A DNA stretch of 64,000 nucleotides from Posidonia oceanica (Eukaryota; Streptophyta; Magnoliopsida; Alismatales; Posidoniaceae). This document shows, piece after piece, positions 50,225-63,700 of this stretch (its first letter is position 1; each line of letters starts with the position of its first letter). The stretch lies in assembly GCA_037176725.1 (NCBI GenBank), contig JAZBRS010000076.1, positions 124,019,001-124,083,000 of the forward strand, written 5' to 3'. Both the position numbers and the translations under genes were made by a program. The notes under the pieces are model-generated. The model had not been told where the DNA came from, made no database searches, and saw nothing but the letters and a program-made list of their open reading frames with translations.

Positions 50225-53200
50225 CACTTATCATTCCGGACCTCTCCCTGGGTCTTGATTGGGCTTGTACCTATCATTCCTGGAGGTCCGGTCTAGATAA
50301 GGCTTGCACTTATCATTCATGACCTCTTCTGGATCTTGATAGGGCTTGCACCTATCAGTCTAGGTAGTTCGGTCTTGGTATGGCATGCACATATCATTCC
50401 AAACCTCTTTCGAGTCTTACTAGGGCTTGCACCTATCATTCCTGGCGGTCCAGTCCTGATAAGGCTTGCACTTATCATTCCTGAGCTCTTCCGGGACTTG
50501 GTTTGGGTTGCGCCTATCATTCCTGGCGGTCCGTTCTTGATTAGGCTTGCTCTTATCATTCCTGACCTCTTCGGGTCTTGATAGGGCTTGCACCTATCAT
50601 TCAAGGTGGTCCGGTCATGATAAAGCTTGCACTTATCATTCCTAACCTCTCCCTAGGTCTTGATAACGCTTGCACCTATCAATCCTAGTGGTCCAGTCTT
50701 GATAAGGGTGGCACTTATCATTCTTGACCCCTTCCGGGTCGTGATAGGGCTCGGGCTTAACATTCCTGGCTGTCTGGTCATGATAAGGCTTGCACTTATC
50801 AATCCTGACCTCTTCCGGGTCTTGATAGGGCATGTACTAATCATTCCTGGAGGGCCGGTCTTGATAAGGCTTGCACTTACCATTCCTGACCTCTTCCGGG
50901 TCTTGATAGGGCATGCTCCTATCATTCCTGGCGGTCTGGTCTTGATATAGCCTGCACTTAGCATTCCTGACCTCACCTTGGGTCAAAATAGGGCTTGCAC
51001 CTATCATTCCTAGCGGTCCGGTCTTGATAAGACTTGCACTTACCATTCCTGACCTCTTCCGGATCTTGATAAGGCATGCACCTATCTGTCCTAGTGGTCC
51101 GGTCTTGGTAAGGCATGCACTTATCATTCCTGACCTCTTCCGAGTCTTGATAGGGCTTGCACCTATCATTCCTCGCGATCAGCTCTTGATAGGGCTTGCA
51201 CCTATCAGCCCTAGTGGTCCGGTCTTGGTAAGGCTTGCACTTATCATTCCCGACCTCTTCCAACTTTTGATAGGGCTTGCACCTATCATTCCTGGCGGTC
51301 TGATCTAGATAAGCCGTGCACTGATCATTCCTAACCTCTTCTGGGTCTTGATAAGGCTTGCACGTATCATTCCGGTCAGTCCGGTCTTGATAGGGCTTGC
51401 ACATATCATTCCTGACCTCTTCTAGGTCTTGATAGGGCTTGCACCTATCAATCTTGGCGGTCCGATCTTGATATGGCTACCATAGATCATTCTTGAGCTC
51501 TTCCGGGTCTTGATAGGGCTTGCAACAATCATTCCTCGTGGTCTGGTCATGATTAGGATTGCACTTATCATCCCTGACCTCTTCCTCATCTTGATAGGGA
51601 TTGCACCAATCATTCCTGGCGGTTGGGTCTTGATACGGCTTGCACTTATCATTCTTGACCTCTTCTGGGTCTGGATAGGGCTTGCACCCATCATTCCAGG
51701 CGGTCCGGTCTTGATGAGGCTTGCACTTATCATTCCTGACATTTTCTTGGTCTTGATAGGGCTTGCACCTATCATTCCTGGCGGTCTGGTCTTGGTAAGG
51801 CTTCCACTTATCATTCCTGACCTCTTCCGGGTCTTGATAAGGCTTGCTCCTATCATTCCTGGCGGTCTTGTCATGATAAGCCTTGCACTTATCAGTCCTG
51901 ACCTCTCCCTGGGTCTCGATAGGGCTTGCACCTATCATTCCTCACGGTCCGGTCTTGATAAGGCTTGCAATTATCATTCCTGACCCCTTCTTGGTCATGA
52001 TTGGGCTTGCACCTATCATTCCTGACGGTCCGGTCTTGATAACGCTTGCACTTATCATTCTTGACCTCATCCTGGTCTTGATTGGGCTTGCACCTTTCAT
52101 TCCTGGCAGTGCGGTCTTGATAAGGCTTGCACTTATCATTCTTGACCTCATCTGGGCCTTGGCATGGGTTGCGCCAATCATTCCTGGCGGACCGGTCTTG
52201 ATAGGGCTTGCACTTTCCATTCCTTAGCTCTTTCGGGTCATCATAGGGCTTGCACCTATCATTCCTGGTGGTCCGGTCTTGATAAGGCGTGCACTTATCA
52301 ATCCTGACCTCTCCCTTGTTCGTGATAGGGCTTGCACCTATCATTCTTGGCGGTCCGGTCCTGATAAGGCTTGCACTTATCAATCCTGACCTCTTCCTGG
52401 TCCCGATAGGGCTTGCGCCTATCATTCCTGGCAGTCCAGTCATGATAAGGCTTGCACATATCATTTCTAACCTCTTCCGGGTCTTGTTAGGGCTTGCACT
52501 ACCATTCCTAGCGGTCTGGACACGATAAGGCTTGCAGTTATCATCCCTAACCTCTTCCTGTTCTTAATAGGGCTTGCGCCTATCATTCCTGGTGGTCCAG
52601 TCTTGATAAGGCTTGTACTCATCATTCCTGAGCTCTTCTGGGTCTTGATAGGGCAAGCACCTATTGTTCCTGGTGGTCCGGTATTGATTTGGCTTGCACT
52701 TAACATGCCTGACCTCTTCCGGGTCTTGATTGGGCTTGCACCTATCATTCCTGCTGGTCCGGTCTTGATAATGGCATGCAATTATCAATCCTGACCTCTC
52801 CCTCGTTCGTGATAGGGCTTGCACCTATCATTCTTGGCGGTCCGGTCCTGATAAGGCTTGCACTTATCAATCCTGACCTCTTCCTGGTCCCGATAGGGCT
52901 TGCGCCTATCATTCCTGGCAGTCCAGTCATGATAAGGCTTGCACATATCATTTCTGACCTCTTCCGGGTCTTGTTAGGGCTTGCACTACCATTCCTAGCG
53001 GTCTGGACATGATAAGGCTTGCAGTTATCATCCCTAACCTCTTCCTGTTCTAAATAGGGCTTGCGCCTATCATTCCTGGTGGTCTAGTCTTGATAAGGCT
53101 TGTACTCATCATTCCTGAGCTCTTCTGGGTCTTGATAGGGCAAGCACCTATTGTTCCTGGTGGTCCGGTATTGATTTGGCTTGCACTTAACATTCCTGAC

Positions 53201-56200
53201 CTCTTCCGGGTCATGATAAGGCTTGCACCTATCATTCCTGGCGGTCCGGTCATGATAAGGCTTGAACTTATCATTCCTGACATCATCCTGGTCTTGAGAG
53301 GGCAAGCACCTATCATTCCTGGCGGTGCGGTCTTGATATGGCTTGCACTTATCATTCCTGACCTCTTCCGGGTCATGGTAGGCCTCGTACCTATCACAAC
53401 TGGCGGTCCAGTCAGGATAAGGCTTGCACTTATCATTCCTGACCTCTTCTGTGTCTTGATAGGGTTGCACCTATCAGTCCTTGAGGTCGAGTCTTGATAA
53501 GGCTTGCACTTTTCATTCCTGACCTCTTCTGGGTTTTGATAGGGCTTGCACCTGTCATTCCTAGTGGTCCGGTCATGATTTGGCATGCACTTATCATTCC
53601 TAACCACTTCTGGGTCTTGATAGGGCATGCCCTGATCTTTCCTAGCGGTCCAATCTTGATTAGGCATGCACTTATCATTCCTGACCACTTCCGGGTCTTG
53701 ATAGTGCTTGCTCCTATCATTCCTGGCTGTCCGATCTTGATAAGGCTTGCACTTATCATTCCTGACCTCATCCTGGTCTTGAGAGGGCTTGCACCTTTCA
53801 TTTCTAGCGGTGCGGTCTTGATATGGCTTGCACTTATCATTGCTGACCTTTTCTGTGTCTTGATAGGGTTGCACCTATCAGTCCTTGCGGTCCAGTCTTG
53901 ATAAGGCTTGCACTTTTCATTCCTGACCTCTTCCGGGTTTTGATAGGACTTGCACCTATCATTCCTAGCAGTCCGGTCATCATTTGGCATGCACTTTTCG
54001 TTTTTGACCTCTTTCGAGTCTTGATTGGGTTTGCACCAATCATTCCTGGTGGTCCGGTCTTGATAAGGCTTGCACTTACCATTCCTGACATCTTCTGGGT
54101 CTTGATACGGCATGCACCTATCATTCCTGGCGGTCCGGTCTTGATAAGTGCTGCACTTATCACTCCAGACCTCACGCAGGGTCATGATAGGGCTTGCACC
54201 TATCATTCCTGGCGGTCCGGTCTTGATAAGGCTTGCTCTTGTCATTCCTAACCTCTTCCGGATCTTGATAGGGCTTGCAGCTATCAGTCCTAGTGGTCAG
54301 GTCTTGGTAAGGCTTGCACTTATCATTCCTGACCTCCTCCGGGTCTTGATAAGGCTTGCTACAATGATTCCAGGCGGTCCTATCTTGATAAGCCATGCAC
54401 TAATCATTCCTGACCTCTCCCAGGGTCTCGATAGGGCTTGCACCTATCATTCCTACCGGTCCAGTCTTGATAGGGCTTGCACTTATCATTCCTGACCTCT
54501 TCCTGGTCTTGATAGGGCTTGCACCAATCATTCCTGGTGGTTCGGTCTTGATAAGGCTTGCACTTATCATTCCAGACCACTTCCTGGTCTTGATAGGGCT
54601 TGCACCGATCATTCCTAGCGATGCAGTCATGATAAGGCTTGCACTTATCATTCCTGACCTCATCCTGTTCTTGACATGGGTTGCGCCTATCATTCCTGGC
54701 GGTCCAGTCTTGATAGGGCTTGCTTCCATTCCTGACCTCTTCTAGGTCTTCATAGGGCTTGCACCTATCATTCCTGGTGGTCCGGTCATGATAAGGCTTG
54801 CTCTTATCAATCCTGACCTCTCCGTTGTACTTGATAGGGCTTGCACTTATCATTCTTGGCGGTCCGGTCCTGATAAGGCTTGTACTTATCAATCCTGACC
54901 TCTTCCAGGTCCTGGTAGGGCATGCGCTTATCATTCCTGGCGGTCCGTTCATGATAAGGCTTGCACATATCATTTCTGACCTCTTCCAGGTCTTGCTAGG
55001 GCTTGCACTACCATTCCGGGCGGTCTTGTCATGATTAGGCTTGCACATATCATCCCTAACCTCTTCCTGTTCTTGGTTGGGCTTGCACCTATCATTCCTG
55101 CTGGTCCGGTCTTGATAAGGGCATGCAATCAACATTCCTGACCTCTTCCGGGTCTTGATAGGGCATGCACCTATCATTCCTAAGGGACCGCTATTGATTT
55201 GGCATGCAAATAACATTCCTGACCACTTCTGAGTCATGATTGGGCTTGCACTAATCATTCCTGGCGGTCCGGTCTTGATTAGGCTTGCACTTATCATTCC
55301 TGACCTCTTCCGGGTCTTGATAGGCCTCGTACCTCTCATTACTGGCGGTCCGGTCATGATAAGGCTTGCACTTATCATTACTGACCTCTTCTGTGTCAAG
55401 ATAGGGTTTCACCTATCATTCCTTGCGGTCCAGTCATGATAAGGCTTGCACTTTTCATTCCTGACCTCTTCCGGGTTTTGATAGGGCTTGCACCTATCAT
55501 TCCTAGTGGTCCGGTCATGATTTGGCATGCACTTATCATTCCTGACCTCTTCTGGGTCTTGATAGGGCATGCCCCGATCTTTCCTAGCGGTCCAATCTTG
55601 ATTAGGCATGCACTTATCATTCCTGACCTCTTCCGGGTCTTGATAGGGCTTGCTCCTATCATTCCTGGCTGTCCGATCTTGATAAGGCTTGTACTTATCA
55701 TTCCTGACCTCATCCTGATCTTGAGAGGGCTTGCACCTTTCATTTCTGGCGGTGCGGTCTTGATATGGCTTGCACTTATCATTGCTGACCTCTTTCGGGT
55801 CACAATAGGCCTCGTACCAATCATTACTGACGGTCTGGTCATGATAAGGCTTGCACTTATCATTCCTGACCTCTTCCGTGTCTTGATAGGGTTGCACCTA
55901 TCAGTCCTTGCGGTCCAGTCTTGATAAGGCATGCACTTTTCATTCCTGACCTCTTCCGGGTTTTGATAGGGCTTGCACCTATCATTCCTAGCGGTCCGAT
56001 CATGATTTGGCATGCACTTATCATTCTTGACCTCTTCTGGGTATTGATAGGGCGTGCCCCAATCTTTCCTAGCAGTCTAATCTTGATAAGGCTTGCACTT
56101 ATCATTCCTGACCTCTTCTGAGTCTTGATAGGGCTTGTACCTATCATTCCAGGCTGTCCGATCTTGATAAGGCATGCACTTATCGTTCCTGACCACTTCC

Positions 56201-59200
56201 GGGTCTTGATAGGGCTTGCACCAATCATTCCTGGTGGTACGTTCTTGATAAGGCTTGCACTTATCAGTCCTGACCTCTTCCTTATCTTGGTAAGGATTGC
56301 ACCTATCATTCTTTGCGGTCCGATCTTGATAAGGCTTGCACTTATCAATCTTGACCTCTTCCTCGTCTTGATCGGGCTTGCAGCTATCATTCCTGGCAGT
56401 CCGGCCTTGATAAGGCTCGCACTTATCATTCCTAACCGCTTCTGGGTCTTGATAGGGCTGGCACCTATCATTCCTGGAGGTCCGGTCTTGATAAGGCTTG
56501 CACTTATCATTCCAATCCTCTCCATGGGTCTGGATAGGGCTTGCCCATATCATTCCTGGCGGACCGGTCTTGTTAAGGCTTTCACTTGTCATTCCCGACC
56601 TCTTCCGGGTCTTGATAGGGCTTGTGCCTATCATTCTGGGCGTTCCAATCTTGATAATGCATGCCCTTATCAATATTGACCTCCTCCGGGTCTTGATAGG
56701 GCTTGCACCTATCATTCCTGGCGGTTCGGTCTTGATTAGGCTTGCACATATCATTCCAGACCGCTCCGGGGTCTTGATAGGGCTTGCACCTATCATTCCT
56801 GGCGGTCCGGTCTTTATTAGGCTTGCACTTATCATTCCATACCTCGTCCTAGTTTTGATAAGGCCTGCATCTATCATTCATGGCAGGCCGGTCTTGATAA
56901 GGCTCGCACTTATCATCCCTAACCTCTTTCTGGTCTTGAGAGGGCTTGCACCTATCATTCCGGGTAGTCCGGTCACGATATGGCCTGTACTTATCATTCC
57001 AGACCACTTCTGGGTCTTGCTAGGGCTTGCACCTCTTGTTCATGGCAGTTCTGTCTTGATAAGGCTTACACTTATTAGTCCTGACCTCTTTCAGGTCAAG
57101 ATAGGGCTTGCACATAACATTCCTAGCAGTCCGGTCTTGATAAGGCTTGCACTTATCATTCCTGACCTCCCCTGGGTCTTGATAGGGCTTGCACCTCTCA
57201 TTCCTAGCGGTCAGGTCATGATTAGGCTTGCACTTACCACTCCTGACCTCTTCCCGGTCTTGATAGGGTTTGCACCTATCTTTCCTGGCGGTCTGGTCTT
57301 GATAAGGCTTGCACTTTTCATTCCTGACCTCTTCCTGCTCATGATAGGGCTTGAACCAATCATTCCTGGCGGTCCGGTCTTGATAAGGCCTGCATTTATC
57401 ATTCCTGATCTCCTCCAGGTCTTGATAGGGCTTGCACCTATCTTTCCTGGCGGTTCGGTCTTGATAAGGTTAGCACTTATCATTCCGGACCTCTTCAAGG
57501 TCTTGATAGGGCTTGGACCATTCATTCCATGCGGTCTGGTCTTGATAAGGCTTGCACTTATCGTTCCAAACCTCTTCCGGGTCATGATAGGGCTTGCACC
57601 TATCATTCCTGGCAGTCCGGTCTTGATTAGGCTTGCACATATCATTCCTGACATCTTCTGGGTCTTGATAGGACTTGCACCTATCATTCCTAGCGGTCCG
57701 GTCATGATAAGGCTTGCACCTACATTCCTGTCCTCTTCCTGTTCTTGATAGGGCTTGCTTCCATTCCTGACCTCTTCTAGGTCTTCATAGGGCTTGCACC
57801 TATCATTCCTGGTGGTCCGGTCATGATAAAGCTTGCACTTATCAATCCTGAAATCTCCGGTGTTATTGATAGGGCTTGCACTTATCATTCTTGGCGGTCC
57901 GGTCCTGATAAGGCTTGTACTTATCAATCCTGACCTCTTCCAGGTCCCGATAGGGCATGCGCTTATCATTCCTGGCGGTCCGTTCATGATAAGGCTTGCA
58001 CATATCATTTCTGACCTCTTCCAGGTCGTGCTAGGGCTTGCACTACCATTCCTGGCGGTCTAGTCATGATTATGCTTGCACATATCATCCCTAACCTCTT
58101 CCTGTTCTTGGTTGGGCTTGCACCTATCATTCCTGCTGCTCCGGTCTTGATAAGGGCATGCAATCAACATTCCTGACCTCTTCCGGGTCTTGATAGGGCA
58201 TGCACCTATCATTCCTAAGGGACCGCTATTGATTTGGCATGCACATAACATTCCTGACCACTTCCGAGTCATGATTGGGCTTGCACTAATCATTCCTGGC
58301 GGTCCGGTCTTGATTAGGCTTGCACTTATCATTCCTGACCTCTTCTGGGTCTTGATAGGCCTCGTACCTCTCATTACTGGCGGTCCGGTCATGATAAGGC
58401 TTGCACTTATCATTACTGACCTCTTCTGTGTCAAGATAGGGTTTCACCTATCATTCCTTGCGGTCCAGTCATGATAAGGCTTGCACTTTTCATTCCTGAC
58501 CTCTTCCAGGTTTTGATAGGGCTTGCACCTATCATTCCTAGTGGTCCGGTCATGATTTGGCATGCACTTATCATTCCTGACCTCTTCTGGGTCTTGATAG
58601 GGCATGCCCCGATCTTTCCTAGCGGTCCAATCTTGATTAGGCATGCACTTATCATTCCTGACCTCTTCCGGGTCTTGATAGGGCTTGCTCCTATCATTCC
58701 TGGCTGTCCGATCTTGATAAGGCTTGTACTTATCATTCCTGACCTCATCCTGATCTTGAGAGGGCTTGCACCTTTCATTTCTGGCGGTGCGGTCTTGATA
58801 TGGCTTGCACTTATCATTGCTGACCTCTTTCGGGTCACAATAGGCCTCGTACCAATCATTACTGACGGTCTGGTCATGATAAGGCTTGCACTTATCATTC
58901 CTGACCTCTTCCGTGTCTTGATAGGGTTGCACCTATCAGTCCTTGCGGTCCAGTCTTGATAAGGCATGCACTTTTCATTCCTGACCTCTTCCGGGTTTTG
59001 ATAGGGCTTGCACCTATCATTCCTAGCGGTCCGATCATGATTTGGCATGCACTTATCATTCTTGACCTCTTCTGGGTATTGATAGGGCGTGCCCCAATCT
59101 TTCCTAGCAGTCTAATCTTGATAAGGCTTGCACTTATCATTCCTGACCTCTTCCGAGTCTTGATAGGGCTTGTACCTATCATTCCAGGCTGTCCGATCTT

Positions 59201-59617
59201 GATAAGGCATGCACTTATCATTCCTGACCACTTCCGGGTCTTGATAGGGCTTGCACCAATCATTCCTGGTGGTACGTTCTTGATAAGGCTTGCACTTATC
59301 AATCCTGACCTCTTCCTTATCTTGGTAAGGATTGCACCTATCATTCTTTGCGGTCCGGTCTTGATAAGGCTTGCACTTATCAATCTTGACCTCTTCCTCG
59401 TCTTGATCGGGCTTGCAGCTATCATTCCTGGCAGTCCGGTCTTGATAAGGCTCGCACTTATCATTCCTAACCGCTTCTGGGTCTTGATAGGGCTGGCACC
59501 TATCATTCATGGCGGTCCGGTCTTGATAAGGCTTGCACTTATCATTCCAATCCTCTCCATGGGTCTGGATAGGGCTTGCCCATATCATTCCTGGTGGACC
59601 GGTCTTGTTAAGGCTTT
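50225..59617. repeat. 9,393-bp block, copy 2
   Basis: Tandem duplicate of 40832-50224. At its end the sequence changes from TTCCGGACCTCTCCC to TTCCCGACCTCTTCC and continues the inner 3,035-bp series without a break. Confidence 0.95.
54709..57743. repeat. Inner 3,035-bp repeat, copy A (in 9.4-kb copy 2)
   Basis: Counterpart of 45316-48350, shifted by 9,393 bp. Confidence 0.85.
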
Positions 59618-60778
59618 CACTTATCATTCCCGACCTCTTCCGGGTCTTGATAGGGCTTGTGCCTATCATTCTGGGCGTTCCAATCTTGATAATGCATGCC
59701 CTTATCAATCTTGACCTCCTCCGGGTCTTGATAGGGCTTGCACCAATCATTCCTGGCGGTTCGGTCTTGATTAGGCTTGCCCATATCATTCCAGACCGCT
59801 TCGGGGTCTTGATAGGGCTTGCACCTATCATTCCTGGCGGTCCAGTCTTTATTAGGCTTGCACTTATCATTCCATACCTCGTCCTAGTTTTGATAAGGCC
59901 TGCACCTATCATTCATGGCAGGCCGGTCTTGATAAGGCTCGCACTTATCATCCCTGACCTCTTTCTGGTCTTGTGAGGGCTTGCTCCTATCATTCTGGGT
60001 GGTCCGGTCACGATATGGCTCGTACTTATCATTCCAGACCACTTCTGGGTCTTGCTAGGGCTTGCACCTCTTGTTCATGGCAGTTCTGTCTTGATAAGGC
60101 TTACACTTATTAGTCCTGACCTCTTTCAGGTCAAGATAGGGCTTGCACATATCATTCCTAGCAGTCCGGTCTTGATAAGGCTTGCACTTATCATTCCTGA
60201 CCTCCCCTGGGTCTTGATAGGGCTTGCACCTCTCATTCCTAGCGGTCAGGTCATTATTAGGCTTGCACTTACCACTCCTGACCTCTTCCCGGTCTTGATA
60301 GGGTTTGCACCTATCTTTCCTGGCAGTCCGGTCTTGATACGGCTTGCACTTTTCATTCCTGACCTCTTCCTGCTCATGATCGGGCTTGAACCAATCATTC
60401 CTGGCGGTCCGGTCTTGATAAGGCCTGCATTTATCATTCCTGACCTCGTCCAGGTCTTGATAGGGCTTGCACCTATCTTTCCTGGCGGTTCGGTCTTGAT
60501 AAGGTTGGCACTTATCATTCCGGACCTCTTCAAGGTCTTGATAGGGCTTGGACCATTCATTCCATGCGGTCTGGTCTTGATAAGGCTTGCACTTATCGTT
60601 CCAAACCTCTTCCGGGTCATGATAGGGCTTGCACCTATCATTCCTGGCAGTCCGGTCTTGATTAGGCTTGCACTTATCATTCCTGACATCTTCTGGGTCT
60701 TGATAGGACTTGCACCTATCATTCCTAGCGGTCCGGTCATGATAAGGCTTGCACCTACATTCCTGTCCTCTTTCTGTT
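57744..60778. repeat. Inner 3,035-bp repeat, copy B, full length
   Basis: It carries on past 59617 in the order of copy A, with more differences in the last 1.1 kb (a few per cent by eye). It ends at the same ACCTACATTCCTGTCC marker (about 60757). A more diverged third series follows from about 60779. Confidence 0.8.
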
Positions 60779-63700
60779 CTTGATAGGGCTTGCACGTATC
60801 ATTCCTAGCGGTCCGGTCTTGAAAAGGCTCGCACTTATGATTCCTGACCTCTTTCGCATCTTGATAGGGCTTGCACCTATCATTCCTGGCGGTCCGATCT
60901 TGATATGGCTTGCACTTGTCATTCTTGACTTCTTTCGCGTCTTGATAAGGCTTGCACATATCTTTCCTGACCTCTTCTGGATCTTGATAGGGCTTGCACC
61001 TATCAGTCCCGGTGGTCCGGTCATGGTATGGCTTGCACTTATCATTCCAGACCTCTTCAAGTTCTTGCTAGGGCTTGCACTACCAATCCTGGCAGTCTGG
61101 TCATGATAAGGCTTTCACTTATCATCCCTAACCTCTTCCTGTTCTTGGTAGGGCTTGCACCTATCATTCCTGTTGGTTCGGTCTTGATGAGGGCTTGCAA
61201 TCGTCATTCCTGACCTCTTTCGGGTAGTGATAGGACATGCACCTATCATTCCTAACGGACCGGTAATGATTTGGCATGCACTTAACATTCCTGACCACTT
61301 CCGGGTCTTGATTGGGCTTGCACTAATCATTCCTGGTGGTTCGGTCTTGATAAGGCTTGCACTTATCATTCCTGACCGCTTCCGGGTCTTGATATGCCTC
61401 GTACCTATCATTACAGGCGGTCCGGTCATGATAAGGCTTGCACTTATCATTACTGACCTCTTCTGTGTCATGATAGGGTTGCACCTATCATTCCTTGCGG
61501 TCCAGTCAAGATAAGGCTTGCACTTTTCATTTCTGACCTCTTCCGGGTCTTGATAGGGCTTGCACCTATCTTTCCTAGTGGTCCGGTCATGATTTGGCTT
61601 GCACTTATCTTTCCTGACCTCTTCTGAGTCTTGATAGGGCGTGCACCTATCATTCCTAGCGGTCCAGTCTTGATAAGGCTTGCACTTATCATTCCTAACC
61701 TCTTCTGGGTCTTAATTGGGCTTGCACCTATCATTCCTGGCTGTCCAATCTTGAGAAGGGCTGCACTTATCATTCCTAACTTCTTCCGGGTCTTGATAGG
61801 GCTTGCACCAATCATTCCTGGTGGTACGTTCTTGATATGGCTTGCACTTTTCAGACCTGACCTCTTCCATGTCTTGATAAGGATTTCACCTATCATTCAT
61901 GGTGGTCTGGTCTTGATATGGCTTGCACTTATCATCCCTGACCTCTTCCGGGACTTGATAGGGCAAGCAACTATCATTCTTGGCCGTCCTGTCTTGATAG
62001 GGCTTGCACTTATCATTCCTGACCTCTCCCTAGGTATTGATAGGGCTTGCACCTATCATTCCGGGCGGTCCGGTCTTGATACGGCTTGCACTTATCATTC
62101 CTGACCACTTCTGGGATATCATAGGGCTTGCGCCTATCATTCCTGGCAATCCAGTCTTGTTAAAGCTTGCACTTATCACTCCTGAGCTCTTCCGGGTCTA
62201 GATAGGGCTTTCACCTATCATGCCAGTAGATCCGGTCATGATAAGGCTTGCACTTATCGTTCCTTACCTCTTCTGGGTCTTAATAGGGCTTGCACCTATC
62301 ATTGCTGGCGGTCCAGTCGAGATAAGGCATGCACTTACCATTCCTGACTGCATCCGTGTCTTGATAGGGCTTGCAGGTATCATTCCGGGCGGTCTGGTCT
62401 TGATAAGGCTTGCACTTATCATCCATGAGCTCTTCCTAGTCATGATAGGGCTTGCACCTATCATTCCTGGCGGTCCGGTCTTCATAAGGCTGGCACTTAT
62501 CATTCCTGACCTCTTCCTGGTCTTGACCGGGCTTGCAGCTATCAATCATGGCAGTCCGATCTTGATAAGGCTCGCTCTTATCATTCCTGACCGCTTCTAG
62601 GTCTAGATAGGGCTGGCACCTATCATTCCTAGCGGTCCGGTCTTGATAAGGCTTGCACTTATCATTCCTAAACTCTCCATGGGTCTCGATAGGGCTTGCC
62701 TGTATCATTCCTGGCGAACCAGTCATGTTAAGGCTTGCACTTATCATTCCCGACCTCTTACAGGTCTTGATAGGGCTTGCGCCTATCATTCCGGGCGTTC
62801 TGGTCTTGATAAGGCTTGCACTTATCAATCCTGACCTCCCCTGGGTCTTGATAGGGCTTGCACTTATCATTCCTAGCGGTCCGGTCTTGATTAGGCTTGC
62901 ACATATCATTCCTGACCTCTTCGGTGTCTTGATAGGGCTTGCACCTATCAATCCTGGCAGTCCGGTCTTTATTAGGCTTGCACTTATCATTCCATACCTC
63001 TTCCTGGTTTTGATAAGGCCTGCACCTATCATTCCTGGCGGTCCGGTCTTGATAAGGCTTGCACTTATCAACCATGACCTCTTCCTGGTCCTGATAGGGC
63101 TTGCACCTATCACTCCGGGTGGTCCGGTCATGATAAGGCTTGTACTTATCATTCTAGACCACTTCCGGCTCTTGCTAGGGCTTGCACCTCTCGTTGTTGG
63201 CGGTTCAGTCTAGATAAGGCTTGCACTTATCAGTCCTGTCCTCTTTCTGGTCATGATAGGGCTTGCACATACCATTCCTGGCGGTCCAGTCTTGATAAGG
63301 CTTGCACTTATCACTCCTGACCTCCCCTGGGGCTTGATTGGGTTTGCACATCTCATTCCTAGCGGTCCAGTCTTGATTAGGCTTGCACTTACCATTCCTT
63401 ACCTCTTCTGGGTCTTGATAGGGTTTGCACCTATCATTCCTGGCAGTCCGGTCTTGATAAGGCTTGCACTTATCATTCCTGACCTCCTCCTAGTCTTGAT
63501 AGGGCTTGCACAATCATTCCTGGCGGTCCGGTCTTGATGAGGCTTGCACTAATCATTCCTGACCACCTCCAGGTCTTGATAGGGCTTGCACCTATCTTTC
63601 CTAGCGATCCGGTCTCGATAAGGTTTGCACTTATCATTCCTGACCTCTTCCGGGTCTTGATAGGGCTTGCACCTTTCATTCCATGTGGTCCAGTCTTGAT

